Origin: Pelomonas aquatica
GTDB taxonomy: Bacteria > Pseudomonadota > Gammaproteobacteria > Burkholderiales > Burkholderiaceae_C
Reading direction: 5' to 3'
DNA: 64,000 nt
NCBI RefSeq assembly: GCF_026712205.1
Contig: NZ_JAPPUW010000013.1
Span: 1 to 64,000 of the forward strand
Shown: positions 48,715 through 59,678 of the stretch, piece after piece
How positions within the stretch are numbered: position 1 is the first letter of the stretch
How the letters are laid out: every line of letters begins with the position of its first letter
The notes under the pieces: model-generated
What the model was told of the DNA's origin: nothing
Seen by the model: the letters and a program-made list of their open reading frames with translations, nothing else
Database searches by the model: none
Position numbers and translations under genes: made by a program

Positions 48715-49923
48715 TTAAGCCTCGACGGAGCGGCGCACGCCATACCAGGCCGCCAGCCCCACCAGCATCAGGCCAGCCGACGTGAAGGCCAGCGCCACCG
48801 TCGAGTGCATGACCAGCGGCACCAGCACGCCGGCCACCAGGCCGTTGGCCGCGGAGCCTATGCAGGCCTGCAGCGACGAGGCCATGCCGCGCCGCTCGGG
48901 CACCTGGTCCAGCACCAGCAGCGTGACGACCGGCACCATCATGGCCCAGCCGAACGAGAACAGGCCGATCAGCGGCAGCGCCCACCAGGCGCTCAGCGGC
49001 GCGAACAGGTTCAGCAGGATGTTGGCCGCCGACACCGCGGACATGATGCGAAAGCCGCGCATGATCTGGCGCTTGGAAGACATCCGGCCCGCCAGCCGGC
49101 CGCTCATGGCCGCGCCGCCCATGATGCCGCCGATGGAGCAGATGAAGAACCAGAAGAACTGCGTCGGCGCGAAATGCAGGTGCTCGCCGAGGAAGACCGG
49201 CGTGGCCAGCACATAGAGGAACATGCCGTTGAACGGGATGCCGCTGGCCAGCACCAGCAGCATGAACTTGGCGCTGCTGCACAGCCGCCAGTATTCGCGC
49301 ATCAGCGCCACCGGGTGGAAGGGCTGGGTCAGGCCGGCGTGCAGCGTCTCGGGCAGCAGCCGCCAGTTGGACAGCAGCAGCGCCGCGCCGACGAGGGTCA
49401 GGAACCAGAAGATCGAGTGCCAGTCGGCATGCACGAACAGGAAGCCGCCCACCATCGGCGCGATGGCCGGCGCGACGCCGAAGAACAGCGTCACCTGCGA
49501 CATCACGCGCTGCGCATCCGCCGGCGGGAACATGTCGCGGATGATGGCCCGCGACACGACGATGCCGGCCCCGGCCGACATGCCCTGCACGGTGCGCCAG
49601 AACACCAGCTGGCCGATGCTGCCGGCCAGCGCGCAGCCCATGCTCGCCGCGGTGAAGACGGCCAGGCCGATCAGCACCACGGGCCGGCGGCCGAAGCAGT
49701 CCGACAGCGCGCCGTGGAAGAGGTTCATGAAGGCGAACCCGAGCAGATAGGCCGACAGCGTCTGCTGCATCTGCAGCGGCGTCGCATCCAGCGCCGCGGC
49801 GATGCCGGAGAAGGCCGGCAGATAGGTGTCGATGGAGAAGGGCCCGACCATGGCCAAACAGGCCAGCAGCACGGACAGGGCCCAGCGGGGCGCGCGCCAC
49901 AGGCGGCTGGCGTCGGGATTCAT
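48715..49923 (-). CDS. MFS multidrug transporter, Bcr/CflA family
   Basis: This 402-residue major facilitator has twelve predicted helices. Family hallmarks are DTYLPAFSGIAAALDATPLQ in the first loop, FHGALSDCFGRRPVVLIGL (motif A between helices 2 and 3), and SRAIIRDMFPPADAQR in the loop after helix 4, which are typical of the Bcr/CflA drug-resistance group (12-helix). It is likely a proton-driven exporter of the inner membrane; substrates are unknown. It starts 28 bases upstream of the carbonic anhydrase start and may share its transcript. Confidence 0.9.
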   Translation of the reverse strand: MNPDASRLWRAPRWALSVLLACLAMVGPFSIDTYLPAFSGIAAALDATPLQMQQTLSAYLLGFAFMNLFHGALSDCFGRRPVVLIGLAVFTAASMGCALAGSIGQLVFWRTVQGMSAGAGIVVSRAIIRDMFPPADAQRVMSQVTLFFGVAPAIAPMVGGFLFVHADWHSIFWFLTLVGAALLLSNWRLLPETLHAGLTQPFHPVALMREYWRLCSSAKFMLLVLASGIPFNGMFLYVLATPVFLGEHLHFAPTQFFWFFICSIGGIMGGAAMSGRLAGRMSSKRQIMRGFRIMSAVSAANILLNLFAPLSAWWALPLIGLFSFGWAMMVPVVTLLVLDQVPERRGMASSLQACIGSAANGLVAGVLVPLVMHSTVALAFTSAGLMLVGLAAWYGVRRSVEA

Positions 49924-49945
49924 CAGGGGGCGTCGGGCAAGACGA

Positions 49946-49974
49946 GCAAACGGCCGCGGGTTGCGGCCGTTTGC
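49946..49974 (-). terminator. Hairpin terminator behind the broken chemoreceptor gene
   Basis: A perfect 12-bp stem, GCAAACGGCCGC (49946-49957) with GCGGCCGTTTGC (49963-49974), has a five-base loop and lies 31 bases past the stop at 50006. The minus strand continues TCGTCTT, a poor T-run. Confidence 0.62.
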
Positions 49975-50005
49975 AGTTTATCGACCCCTTCCGGGCCGCG
50001 CCGGG

Positions 50006-51467
50006 TCAGGCCGCCAAGCCCCCGTGCGAGCGCGCCGTCTTGAACTGCGCGATGACCTCCGGCAGCCCGGCCGCCTGCTGCTTCAGGCTTTCCGCCGCCG
50101 CCGCGCTCTGCTCGACGAGGGCGGCGTTCTGCTGCGTGCCCTGGTCGATGGAGGCGACGGCCTGGTTGACCTGGCCGATGCCGCTGCTCTGCTCGCTGGC
50201 CGAGGCGTTGATCTCGGCCATCAGGTCGGTCATGCGCCGCACCTGGCCGACGATGTCGCCCATCGTCGCACCCGCCTCGCCGACCAGCGCGCTGCCGGCC
50301 TCGACCCGCTCGACGCTGGCGTGGATCAGGCCCTTGATCTCGCGCGCCGCCTGCGCGCTGCGCTGGGCCAGCGCCCGCACCTCGCCGGCCACCACCGCGA
50401 AGCCGCGCCCCTGCTCGCCGGCGCGCGCTGCACGACGTCGCTGCCGCGCCCCGCCACCTCGACGGCCGCGCTGGCGAGCTGGCTGGCCTGGCGCGAGCTG
50501 TCGGCCGTCTGCTGCACGGCGGACGTCATCTGCTGCATGGACGCCGCCGTCTGCTGCAGTGCGCTGGCCTGCTGCTCGGTGCGGCTGGACAGGTCGTGGT
50601 TGCCGGTCGCGATCTGCTGCGAGGCCGTCGCGACGGCTGTCCGCCGACAGGCGCACGCGGCCCACCCTGTCCACCAGGCTCTCGTTCATGCGCCTGAGCT
50701 CGGCCAGCAACTGGCCGAGCTCGTCGTCCCGGTCCACGACGATGTCGGAGCTGAGGTCGCCCGACGCCACCGCCTCGGCCAGCTGCACGGCGCGCTCCAG
50801 CGGCCGCGTGACGGCATTGCTGATCAGCCAGCCCATCAGCGCCGCCGCCACGACGGCCGCCGCGCAGACGGCCAGCATCAGCAGCCGGTCCGCCACATAG
50901 GCATTGGCGGCCGACGCCACGCGCTGGCCGGCCTGCTGCTGCTCATAGGCGATGTAGTCGTTGCTCGCCTTCAGCAGCGCCGCCAGCAGGGGGCCGGCAT
51001 TCGGCGTTCATCTTCGCGATCGCGTCGTCGTGCCTGTCGTTCAGCGACTTGCCGACGATGTCCAGCGCCACGGGTCCGTACCGGGTCTCGATGCGGCCGA
51101 TCTCGGCCACCAGCTCGCGGTCGCGCTGGTCCAGCCCTGCTGCGGCAGCCACCGCCTCCTGGAGCCGGGCCAGGGCCTTGCCCATGTCTTCATGCGCCTG
51201 CGTCACCAAGGCCTTCTCGACCTCGCGGTCGGCCGGCTGCGTGACGAGGACGAGGTTGCGCGCGGCGATCGCACGGCGCGTGGCCGCGCCGCGGATCTGG
51301 TTGGCCAGGCGCTCGCGCAGGCCGACGCCGTCGAGGTAGTCGGAAAAACGGTCGTTCGACCGCCCCAGCGCGCGCAGCGCCAGGCCGGACACCAGCAGCA
51401 CGACGGCCGCCAGCAACGCAAAGCCCAGGATCAATTTGGACCTCACTCTCAGATGGCTCAAACCCAT
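50006..51467 (-). pseudogene. Methyl-accepting chemotaxis protein, disrupted by two frameshifts and a deletion
   Basis: The N-terminal part (51467 down to about 50995) encodes MGLSHLRVRSKLILGFALL, a periplasmic sensor and a normal reading frame with GGGAG before its ATG. An extra base in a G5/C5 run at about 50988-50992 shifts the frame; one base fewer would continue [20 protein letters not shown] into the second helix and HAMP. A second extra base near 50635 shifts it again; the true frame would read [21 protein letters not shown]. Around 50425 the stretch normally encoding [30 protein letters not shown] is missing, joining VVQR directly to [13 protein letters not shown]. The 3' part is normal. 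Loss of the CheA/CheW-binding tip means it cannot signal even if the frameshifts were sequencing errors. Confidence 0.85.
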
Positions 51468-51640
51468 TACGTTCTCCCATTGAACACTTGATGCCTTGGC
51501 AAGGCGCGGCCTGGGCGGGCACGCGCCGGCGCTGTCTCGGCACCGGGCGCTATGGGGTGGCGCGGATTCCTAACGCCGGGATGGTGCGAAATCTAGACCT
51601 TCGCGGGCCGCTTGGCGAGGGGGATATGCAGATTGAAAGA

Positions 51641-52013
51641 GTGAAGCAAGCCGATAGGCCGGATTCTGTGCGCCGCCTTCCCCTTGCGGTTCGGACGGCG
51701 TGACCGCCATTCCTCTGGGCCGGGCATCGCTGCCCGGCTCGGTGCCACCTACCCGCCAGCTCTGCGAGCCGCATCGACGCTGGCCTACTTGGTGTTGCTG
51801 CGCGTAGAGATTGCCCGTTGCACCCGACCCCGTGGGCTGCGCTCACGGTCCCGCAGGGCGAACCCTGCACGTTTGGTCGACTCGTCTCTGTTGCTCTGAT
51901 CCTCGGCTTACGCCGGGCAGCCGTTAGCTGCTACGCCGCTCTGTGCAGTCCGGACCTTCCTCCAGGGCCGTGTTTCCACGCTTGCCCCAGCGGCGGTCTG
52001 GCTTGCTTCACAC
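51641..52013 (-). ncRNA. rnpB: RNase P RNA, bacterial class A
   Basis: This is the catalytic RNA that matures tRNA 5' ends. On the minus strand the 5' end GTGTGAAGCAAGCC (from 52013) pairs with GGCTTGCTTCAC at the 3' end (to 51641), forming P1. The conserved core GGAGGAAGGTCCGGACTGCA lies at about 51969-51950, and the 3' conserved GAATCCGGCCTATCGG stands just before P1. A length near 373 nt is normal for betaproteobacteria. A GATAAT box lies six bases before the inferred first base. Confidence 0.96.
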
Positions 52014-52018
52014 TAGCG

Positions 52019-52024
52019 ATTATC
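52019..52024 (-). promoter_or_regulatory. Extended -10 box of rnpB
   Basis: On the minus strand TGGGATAAT reads as an extended -10 element (TG-n-GATAAT) with the inferred rnpB 5' end five to six bases downstream. I see no strong -35 at the usual spacing, which fits an extended -10 promoter. It overlaps the leader of the divergent cysteine synthase gene. Confidence 0.6.
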
Positions 52025-52049
52025 CCAGCACCACGGCCCAGGCACCGAC

Positions 52050-52973
52050 ATGAAGGCTCAGAACGTCCTCGACACCATCGGCAACACCCCGCACATCCGG
52101 CTGCAGCGCCTCTTCGCCGGCGCCGAGGTCTGGGTCAAGTCCGAGCGCAACAACCCCGGCGGCTCGATCAAGGACCGCATCGCGCTGGCCATGGTCGAGG
52201 ACGCCGAGGCGCGCGGCCTGCTCAAGCCGGGCGGCACCATCATCGAGCCGACCTCGGGCAATACCGGCGTGGGCCTGGCGATGGTGGCGGCCGTCAAGGG
52301 CTACAGGCTGATCCTCGTGATGCCCGACAGCATGAGCATCGAGCGCCGCCGGCTGATGCTGGCCTATGGCGCCAGCTTCGACCTGACGCCGCGCGAGAAG
52401 GGCATGAAGGGCGCCATCGCCCGCGCCCGCGAACTGCTGGAGCAGCACCCGGGCTCGTGGATGCCGCAGCAGTTCGAGAACGCGGCCAACCCGGCCGTGC
52501 ACCTGAAGACGACGGCGCAGGAGATCCTGCGCGACTTCCCCGAAGGCCTGGATGCGCTGGTCACCGGCGTCGGCACCGGCGGCCACATCAGCGGCTGCGC
52601 CCAGGTGCTGAAGGCCGCCTGGCCGCAGCTCAAGGTCTATGCGGTGGAGCCCAGCGCCTCGCCCGTCATCAGCGGCGGCCAGCCCAGCCCCCACCCCATC
52701 CAGGGCATAGGCGCGGGCTTCATCCCGGCCGTGCTGGACACGGCGCTGCTGGACGGCGTCATCCAGGTCGAGGCCGAGGCCGCGCGCGAATACGCCCGCC
52801 GCTGCGCCCGCGAGGAGGGCCTGCTGGTGGGCATCTCCAGCGGCGCGACGCTGGCCGCCATCGCGCAGAAGCTGCCCGAGCTGCCCGCGAGCGCGCGCGT
52901 GCTGGGCTTCAACTACGACACCGGCGAGCGTTATCTGTCGGTCGAAGGCTTCCTGCCCAGCCAGGCGGCCTGA
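52050..52973 (+). CDS. Cysteine synthase, O-acetylserine sulfhydrylase (CysK/CysM family)
   Basis: This 307-residue PLP enzyme makes cysteine from O-acetylserine and sulfide. The PLP lysine is Lys41 in [12 protein letters not shown], the substrate loop is [12 protein letters not shown], the phosphate cradle is [10 protein letters not shown], and the C-terminal block reads [14 protein letters not shown] then [10 protein letters not shown]. The GIGAGFIP block is that of CysK rather than enteric CysM, so I lean to the A-type. The length is close to CysK and CysM alike. It is divergent from rnpB, with 36 bases between them, and has only a weak ribosome site (CCCAGGCACC). A terminator follows. Confidence 0.92.
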   Translation: MKAQNVLDTIGNTPHIRLQRLFAGAEVWVKSERNNPGGSIKDRIALAMVEDAEARGLLKPGGTIIEPTSGNTGVGLAMVAAVKGYRLILVMPDSMSIERRRLMLAYGASFDLTPREKGMKGAIARARELLEQHPGSWMPQQFENAANPAVHLKTTAQEILRDFPEGLDALVTGVGTGGHISGCAQVLKAAWPQLKVYAVEPSASPVISGGQPSPHPIQGIGAGFIPAVLDTALLDGVIQVEAEAAREYARRCAREEGLLVGISSGATLAAIAQKLPELPASARVLGFNYDTGERYLSVEGFLPSQAA

Positions 52974-53062
52974 AAGCCCGCCGGGCTAGCGCCTGGCCAC
53001 GCCGGCGCGCTTCGGTCCCCCGCAAGCGCTCTCGAAATCACGCCCCGATTCAAACTTCGCGC

Positions 53063-53088
53063 CGCCGGCTCGGCCGGCGCGCCCCTTT
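53063..53088 (+). terminator. Intrinsic terminator behind the cysteine synthase gene
   Basis: CGCCGGC (53063-53069) pairs with GCCGGCG (53073-53079) around a TCG loop, followed by CGCCCCTTTTC. It separates the cysteine synthase from the lipoprotein gene. Confidence 0.65.
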
Positions 53089-53099
53089 TCTGCATACCG

Positions 53100-55181
53100 A
53101 TGACACTCTTCCGCAAGCCGGGCACGCGCCCCCTCACGCCCGGGCGCGCCAATCCACCCCTCATCGCGGCGATGCTGGTCGCGCTGGGTGGTTGCGGCGG
53201 CGGCGCAGGCAGCCCGTCCACGACGGGCACGCCCACACCGCCCACTCCCGCCACCGCCCTGCCCGGATTCAACTTCACGAGCTATCGCTCGCCGGCGATA
53301 CCGAACGCCGATTGCAAGTCGGCCGCCAATGACGCCGCGGCGATCACCCGCGTGCAGTTCGCGCAGACGGTGCTGCTGGAAACCTCGCATCCCTTCTTCT
53401 ACCTGAGTGCCGGCCGGGACACCGGCCTGCGCGTCAGCATCACCGGCAGTGGCGCGGCGCCGGACGTGCGCGTCACGGCCCAGGCCAACGGCACGACGCT
53501 GGGCAGCCTGTGCCTGGGCGGCCCGGCCACGCTGGCGGCCGCGGTGGATGAATCGGCCCCGAGCCAGGCCACCAGCTTCGTGGGCAATCTGCCGGCCAGC
53601 TGGATGGTGCCGGGCCTGCAGCTGACGGTCGCCGCCGGCCAGGCCAGCAGGACCATCGGCCCCGGCGAGCTGAAGATAGGGCCGCAGCCGGTGCTGAGCC
53701 TGGTGACGGTCGACTGGCTGCTCTGGGGCGACACCCAGCCCACCAACTTGCCGCCCGGCTTCGGCGCGGAGTACGCCTCGCGCCTGCCGGTGTCGAGCAT
53801 CCAGCACAGTGCCTTCCCGCAGAGCATCGCGCTGGCGCAACTGCCGATCGGCCCGCGCTCGGATGGCCGCAGCCCCACGGGCGCGACGCTCGGCACGCCC
53901 GCCGTGCTGGCGAACGGGCCATCACATTGCAGCAGCAGCGATACCGCCGCCGGCACCTGCACCGCGTGGAGCGGGTTCGGCATCCTGGCCAGCGTGCTGT
54001 CGCTGACGGACAGGCTCCGGGCCGCGAACGGCCTGTCGTCCGCCTCGTCCTGGTACGGCGCCCTGGGGCGGCACAGCGGCGTCGGCGGCGGGCTGGGCGG
54101 CGGCGGCGTCGGGTCGGGCGATGGCTATGGGCTGATCTTCAATCACGAGTTCGGCCATGCCTTCGACCAGCCGCACTGGGGCGATGCGCTTTACACCCGT
54201 GCCGCCGCAGGCGCGACGACGCTGCACCCCTACACCGGCCAATTCCAGACCGCGGCGGGGCAGCCCAACGGCGGCGGCGTCGGCAACAGCTGGGCCTTCG
54301 ACCCGCTGCAGCCGGCCCACTTCGTCAACCCCGTCTGCGCCGCCACCGGCAAGGAGCGCCAGGAGCCGATGCAGCGCTCGGGCAGCGCCTGCGTGCCGGC
54401 CGGCGAGACCTACGACTTCGCCAGCGACTACGCCGCGCTTTTCGTCGCCCGCTATTTCAACGGCGCGCCGAGCGCCTACACCGGCAACGTCGCCTCGCCG
54501 CGCGACCAGACCGGCAACTACAACCCGCCCTTCGCCCTGCCGAGCCAGGGCGGGCGGGACAATCTGGTCCTCGGCGGCGGATCGCCCCTGCCCGGCTTCA
54601 TGCACTGGGATGCCGGCTCGGCGAGCTATGTGGCGCAGCCCTCGGCCGGCCTGCCCGGCCAGCTGAACTACCCGCAGCAGTGGGACGTGCCGGTCTACAC
54701 CCTCTGGGGCGCCTACAGCAACACCACGGCCTCGGCCACGACGCTGCTGCAACCGCTGAAATACCGCGGCGCGGCGCCTCGGGTGCTCGACCCCACCAAT
54801 GCGGCCGATTTCGCGGACCTGAAGGCCAGCGCGAAGACGGGCCTGTTCTGGTGGGGCGCCGATCTCGTCGTGCAGGCGGACTTCGACAACGGCGCCACGC
54901 GCCATGCGCTGGTGCGCGGCAGCGCCCGCGGCACGGACCCGCTGGGCGGCAGCAGCTTCACCTACAGGGCCGTGAACCTGCCCGCGGTCGACGGTGCCCG
55001 GCTCGTCAAGGTGTCGCTCTACCGCCGCCCGATGGACGTGCGCAACGGTGACGGCGGCAACCCTGCGTCGCCCTACTACACGGCCACGAATCTGAACAGC
55101 ACGCTCAATGCCGGCGTCACCGCGGCCAGCTACATGGATGCCGCGACGCTGGTCGGCTCGCTGAGCCTGCCCGGGCTGTGA
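53100..55181 (+). CDS. Putative secreted zinc metalloprotease lipoprotein (M66-like)
   Basis: This 693-residue protein has a lipoprotein signal (LIAAMLVALGGC, lipidated Cys32) and a Thr/Pro-rich spacer (about 38-50), so it is likely anchored in the outer membrane or released. The central region holds a zinc-protease motif HEFGHAFDQPH at 349-359, i.e. HExxHxxxxxH with three histidine ligands, preceded by a glycine-rich stretch (GVGGGLGGGGVGSGDGYG). This arrangement and size recall the M66 family (StcE/TagA-like mucinases), but the assignment rests on the motif only. Several cysteines (53-75, 140-300, 410-440) could form disulfides. No secretion genes are adjacent. Confidence 0.72.
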   Translation: MTLFRKPGTRPLTPGRANPPLIAAMLVALGGCGGGAGSPSTTGTPTPPTPATALPGFNFTSYRSPAIPNADCKSAANDAAAITRVQFAQTVLLETSHPFFYLSAGRDTGLRVSITGSGAAPDVRVTAQANGTTLGSLCLGGPATLAAAVDESAPSQATSFVGNLPASWMVPGLQLTVAAGQASRTIGPGELKIGPQPVLSLVTVDWLLWGDTQPTNLPPGFGAEYASRLPVSSIQHSAFPQSIALAQLPIGPRSDGRSPTGATLGTPAVLANGPSHCSSSDTAAGTCTAWSGFGILASVLSLTDRLRAANGLSSASSWYGALGRHSGVGGGLGGGGVGSGDGYGLIFNHEFGHAFDQPHWGDALYTRAAAGATTLHPYTGQFQTAAGQPNGGGVGNSWAFDPLQPAHFVNPVCAATGKERQEPMQRSGSACVPAGETYDFASDYAALFVARYFNGAPSAYTGNVASPRDQTGNYNPPFALPSQGGRDNLVLGGGSPLPGFMHWDAGSASYVAQPSAGLPGQLNYPQQWDVPVYTLWGAYSNTTASATTLLQPLKYRGAAPRVLDPTNAADFADLKASAKTGLFWWGADLVVQADFDNGATRHALVRGSARGTDPLGGSSFTYRAVNLPAVDGARLVKVSLYRRPMDVRNGDGGNPASPYYTATNLNSTLNAGVTAASYMDAATLVGSLSLPGL

Positions 55182-55207
55182 CCGGCGCCGCGGCGGCGTT
55201 CACTGGC

Positions 55208-55279
55208 GCACCCTTCGCGCCAGGCGCCGTCCCGCCGAGCGGGAGCGAGCCGGCTGGGAGCGGCCCGGCGCGGCGCTCA
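55208..55279 (+). repeat. 72-base dispersed repeat, copy B
   Basis: It is the same length and orientation as copy A (41023-41094), with 60 of 72 bases identical by my count. The hairpin is CCCGC-CGA-GCGGG. The final TCA is the stop codon of the FHA-protein gene on the minus strand, exactly as copy A supplies the ftsL stop. It lies 26 bases after the metalloprotease stop. Confidence 0.78.
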
Positions 55280-56280
55280 CTCCCCGCCGTCGCCCGCGTC
55301 CGCATCGGGCAGGTCGCTGCCCTCGTTGTCCTTGCGCGCCTGCCTGGCCAGCTCGGCCTTCAGCGGCTTGAGCGACTCGATCAGCGCCTGCGGCGGCCGG
55401 GCGGGCGCGATGCGCAGGGCCGGCGGCGGCAGGCTGGCGAGATAGGGCGGGCCGAAGGTGTATTGCTGCTCCTGGCGGCCGGCCACCTGCAGGCCCAGGC
55501 CCAGCAGCAGCAGGGCCGCGATGCCGCCGTTCAGCGTGCGGCGCGCGCCCGGCCACACCAGGCGGGCATGCCAGGCGATCAGCAGCGCCGCGGCGACGGG
55601 CATGGACAGCGACTCCAGCGCCATCAGCCGCGGCCAGGAGAAGGCATAGGCCAGCGCCGGCAGCAGCCACTCCAGCAGCTGCAGCGCGACGATGGCGACG
55701 AGCACGCGGCGCAGATGCGTCGTGAACGGGAAGCGGTGCTGGAAAAGCTGGCTGGCCAGCGACCACAGCCCCGCCCAGCCCAGCGTGAGGGCCAGCGGCG
55801 CCAGCAGCGGCGACGCGTAGTCCACCCAGCGCGCATCGGGGTCGACGGCGCTCCAGCGGTCCAGCCACTGCAAGAACAGCATCGCCACCAGCAGCAGCGG
55901 CACGAGGGCCCAGTGGCGCACCGGGTGCACGACGAGCAGTTGCTCCGGCGCGAGCGCGTCGGCGCTGGTGCGCAGGCGCAGCGAGCAGCCGCCCAGCTGG
56001 AAGGCGCCGCCCGCCGGCAGCACGGCCTCGGCGCCCGCGGGCAGCCGCTTGCCGGCCACCGCGCCGCCGTTGCGGCTGTCCAGCAGCTTCAGCCGCACGC
56101 CGCCTGCGGGCGCCAGCTGCAGCTCGGCGTGCTCGGCGGCGAGATGGGCGTCGTCCAGCACGATGTCGCAGGCCGGCGAACGGCCGATGCGCACGGGCCA
56201 GCGCGTCACGCGCTGCACGAGCACGGCGCGGCCATCGCGGCCCAGCAGCTCGACGACGGCGGCGGCGGGGGCGGCGGGCA

Positions 56281-56281
<1 letters not shown>
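55277..56281 (-). CDS. FHA-domain multi-pass membrane protein
   Basis: This 334-residue protein has an N-terminal forkhead-associated domain (about 10-105): WPVRIGRSPACDIVLDD is the GR and S phosphothreonine-binding part, then HLAAEHAELQL and LLDSRNGGAVAGKRL. The rest is a membrane domain of about five helices (about 120-275), followed by a charged cytoplasmic tail ending GDGGE. FHA domains bind phosphothreonine peptides, implying a Ser/Thr kinase elsewhere in the genome. The ATG at 56281 shares a base with the protease stop (TGATG), so the two are translationally coupled. I know no characterised homologue of the membrane half. The stop codon is provided by repeat copy B. Confidence 0.82.
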
Positions 56282-57648
<1,367 letters not shown>

Positions 57649-57727
57649 CAACAAGCGAGACCTCCCGGGGCGGGCGCCGATGCTAGCCGCTTTGCGCGCC
57701 ATCCCGGGCCGCCGGCGCCGCGCGCGA

Positions 57728-58567
57728 TCAGCCGTGGCCGAAGCGCACCTGGTTGGGCTGCTTCTCGGGCTGCAACTGGAAGGCCTGCGGGTGCTTGCGG
57801 AACAGCTTGGTCGACGGCGCGTTCTTCGCCAGCAGGCCGGCTTCCTTCAGCGCCTTGGCCGCGGCGCCGAGGTCGTGCCACTGGCCGTCGGCCAGCCTGG
57901 GCAGCAGGGCCAGCACCGCATTGATCTCCTTGGCCGCGGCGACGTTGGCGTCGACCGGAGCCGGCGCAGCTGCGGCCTTGGGAGCGGGCGCAGCGGGCGG
58001 CTTGGGTGCAGGCGCCGGTGCCGGCTCGGGCTTGGGCGCCGGCGCGGCGGCCTTGGCCGGTACGGCCTTCTTCGCCGCGGGCTTGGGCGCCGCGGCCTTG
58101 CGGGCCGGCTCGCGCTTGGCCGCCGGCTTGGGCGCCGGGCGGCCGCTGTCGTGGGCCAGCTCGTTGAACTGGTCGTAGATCTGGATCACGCCGTCGCCGG
58201 TCTTGCCCTGCTGCCCGAAGCCGCGCAGCCAGGCGCCCTTCTCGCGCAGGCGCAGCACCAGCGGCGCGAAGTCGCTGTCCGACGACACCAGCACGATGAT
58301 GTCGGGCTTCTCGGTGATGGCCAGGTCCATCGCGTCGGCGGCCAGTGCGATGTCCGTCGAGTTCTTGCCGATGGCGAGGTTGACGATGGCGCGCAGGCCC
58401 AGGCGCTTCAGGAAGCCCTGCTCGCGCTGGGCCTGCTCGGCATTGCAGTAGGCACGGCGGATGTGGGCCGCGCCATAGTCCTTGAACACGGTGTTCAGCG
58501 CCTGCTCGATGACGTCGGTGGCGACGTTGTCGAAGTCGACGAGGAAGGCGACCTTTTTGTCGTTCAT
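57728..58567 (-). CDS. NYN-domain (LabA/DUF88) protein with C-terminal LOTUS-like domain
   Basis: This 279-residue protein has an N-terminal NYN/PIN-like putative ribonuclease domain (1-140). Acidic residues are in VAFLVDFDNV (Asp11, Asp13), NSTDIALAADAMDLA and LVSSDSDFAPLVLRLREKG. An Ala/Pro/Lys-rich linker (about 150-205) leads to a C-terminal helical domain, INAVLALLPRLADGQWHDLG with a KHPQAFQL end, that matches the OST-HTH/LOTUS pattern seen fused to NYN in other bacteria. LOTUS domains bind RNA (G-rich or G4), so an RNA-processing role is plausible but unproven. The ATG shares one base with the pyrC stop. Confidence 0.85.
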   Translation of the reverse strand: MNDKKVAFLVDFDNVATDVIEQALNTVFKDYGAAHIRRAYCNAEQAQREQGFLKRLGLRAIVNLAIGKNSTDIALAADAMDLAITEKPDIIVLVSSDSDFAPLVLRLREKGAWLRGFGQQGKTGDGVIQIYDQFNELAHDSGRPAPKPAAKREPARKAAAPKPAAKKAVPAKAAAPAPKPEPAPAPAPKPPAAPAPKAAAAPAPVDANVAAAKEINAVLALLPRLADGQWHDLGAAAKALKEAGLLAKNAPSTKLFRKHPQAFQLQPEKQPNQVRFGHG

Positions 58568-59598
58568 CAGATCAGTTTCCAGTTCAGCGTTTCGCCGCCA
58601 CGCAGCGGCTTGAGCTGCGCCTCGCCGAAGGGCACGGCGCTGGGCAGCGTCCACGGCTCGCGCTTCAGCGTGACGGTGCCGGTGTTGCGCGGCAGGCCGT
58701 AGAAGTCGGGGCCGTGATGGCCGGCGAAGGCGTCGAGCTTGTCGAGGGCGCCGATGGCCTCGAAGGCCTCGGCGTACAGCTCCAGCGCCGAGATCGCCGT
58801 GAAGCAGCCGGCGCCGCAGACCGAGTTCTCCTTCAGCTGGGCCGCATGCGGCGCGCTGTCGGTGCCGAGGAAGAACTTGGGGCTGCCCGAGCCCGCGGCC
58901 TCCAGCAGCGCCTGGCGGTGCTCCTCGCGCTTGAGCACCGGCAGGCAGTAGTAGTGCGGGCGCAGGCCGCCGGTGAAGATGGCGTTGCGGTTGTAGAGCA
59001 GGTGCTGGGGCGTGATGGTGGCGGCCGTGAAGCGGTCGGCGTCGGTCACGTACTGCGCGGCTTCCCGGGTCGTGATGTGCTCGAAGACGACCTTGAGCTC
59101 GGGCATGGCCGCGCGCAGCGGCGTCATCACGCGCTCGACGAACACGGCCTCGCGGTCGAAGACGTCGATGTCGCCGTCGGTCACCTCGCCGTGCACGAGG
59201 AAGAGCAGGCCCTCGCGCTGCATGGCCTCCAGCGTCCTGTAGGTCTTGCGCAGGTCGGTCACGCCGGCATCGCTGTTGGTCGTGGCGCCGGCCGGGTAGA
59301 GCTTCAACGCGACGACACCCGCGTCCTTCGCGCGCCTGATCTCGTCCGGCGGCGTGTTGTCCGTCAGGTACATCGTCATCAGCGGCTGGAAGTCGCTGCC
59401 CTCGGGCAGGGCAGCCAGGATGCGCTCGCGGTAGGCCGCGGCCTGCGCGGCGGTCGTGACCGGCGGGCGCAGATTGGGCATGACGATGGCCCGGGCGAAC
59501 TGGCGCGCCGTGTAGGGCAGCACGCTGGCCAGCGCCGCTTCGTCGCGCAGGTGCAGATGCCAGTCGTCGGGCCGGGTAAGGGTGAGGATGTCGATCAT
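58567..59598 (-). CDS. pyrC: Dihydroorotase PyrC
   Basis: PyrC closes carbamoyl aspartate to dihydroorotate in pyrimidine synthesis. The 343-residue length is typical of class II enzymes. The metal ligands are seen in DDWHLHLRD (His14, His16), the carboxylated lysine in [37 protein letters not shown] and [10 protein letters not shown]. It is preceded by the terminator of the glt operon and overlaps the NYN-protein gene downstream, so it heads a two-gene unit. Confidence 0.96.
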   Translation of the reverse strand: MIDILTLTRPDDWHLHLRDEAALASVLPYTARQFARAIVMPNLRPPVTTAAQAAAYRERILAALPEGSDFQPLMTMYLTDNTPPDEIRRAKDAGVVALKLYPAGATTNSDAGVTDLRKTYRTLEAMQREGLLFLVHGEVTDGDIDVFDREAVFVERVMTPLRAAMPELKVVFEHITTREAAQYVTDADRFTAATITPQHLLYNRNAIFTGGLRPHYYCLPVLKREEHRQALLEAAGSGSPKFFLGTDSAPHAAQLKENSVCGAGCFTAISALELYAEAFEAIGALDKLDAFAGHHGPDFYGLPRNTGTVTLKREPWTLPSAVPFGEAQLKPLRGGETLNWKLI

Positions 59599-59627
59599 GG
59601 GCCGCGATTGTCGCGCCGGGGCGGCGC

Positions 59628-59656
59628 AAACAAGAACGGCGGCCCGAGAGCCGCCG
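59628..59656 (-). terminator. Intrinsic terminator of the glt operon
   Basis: CGGCGGC (59637-59643) pairs with GCCGCCG (59650-59656); on the minus strand TTCTTGTTTG follows. It lies 22 bases past the gltL stop. Confidence 0.75.
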
Positions 59657-59678
59657 GCCGTCGCCCGTCGTGGTCGGA

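Noticed and set aside
51482-51640. Possible small gene or second RNA between the broken chemoreceptor gene and rnpB
   Set aside because: Only a short GCCTTGGCAAGGC palindrome is present. The open frames are opposite-strand shadows and no RNA family pattern is visible.
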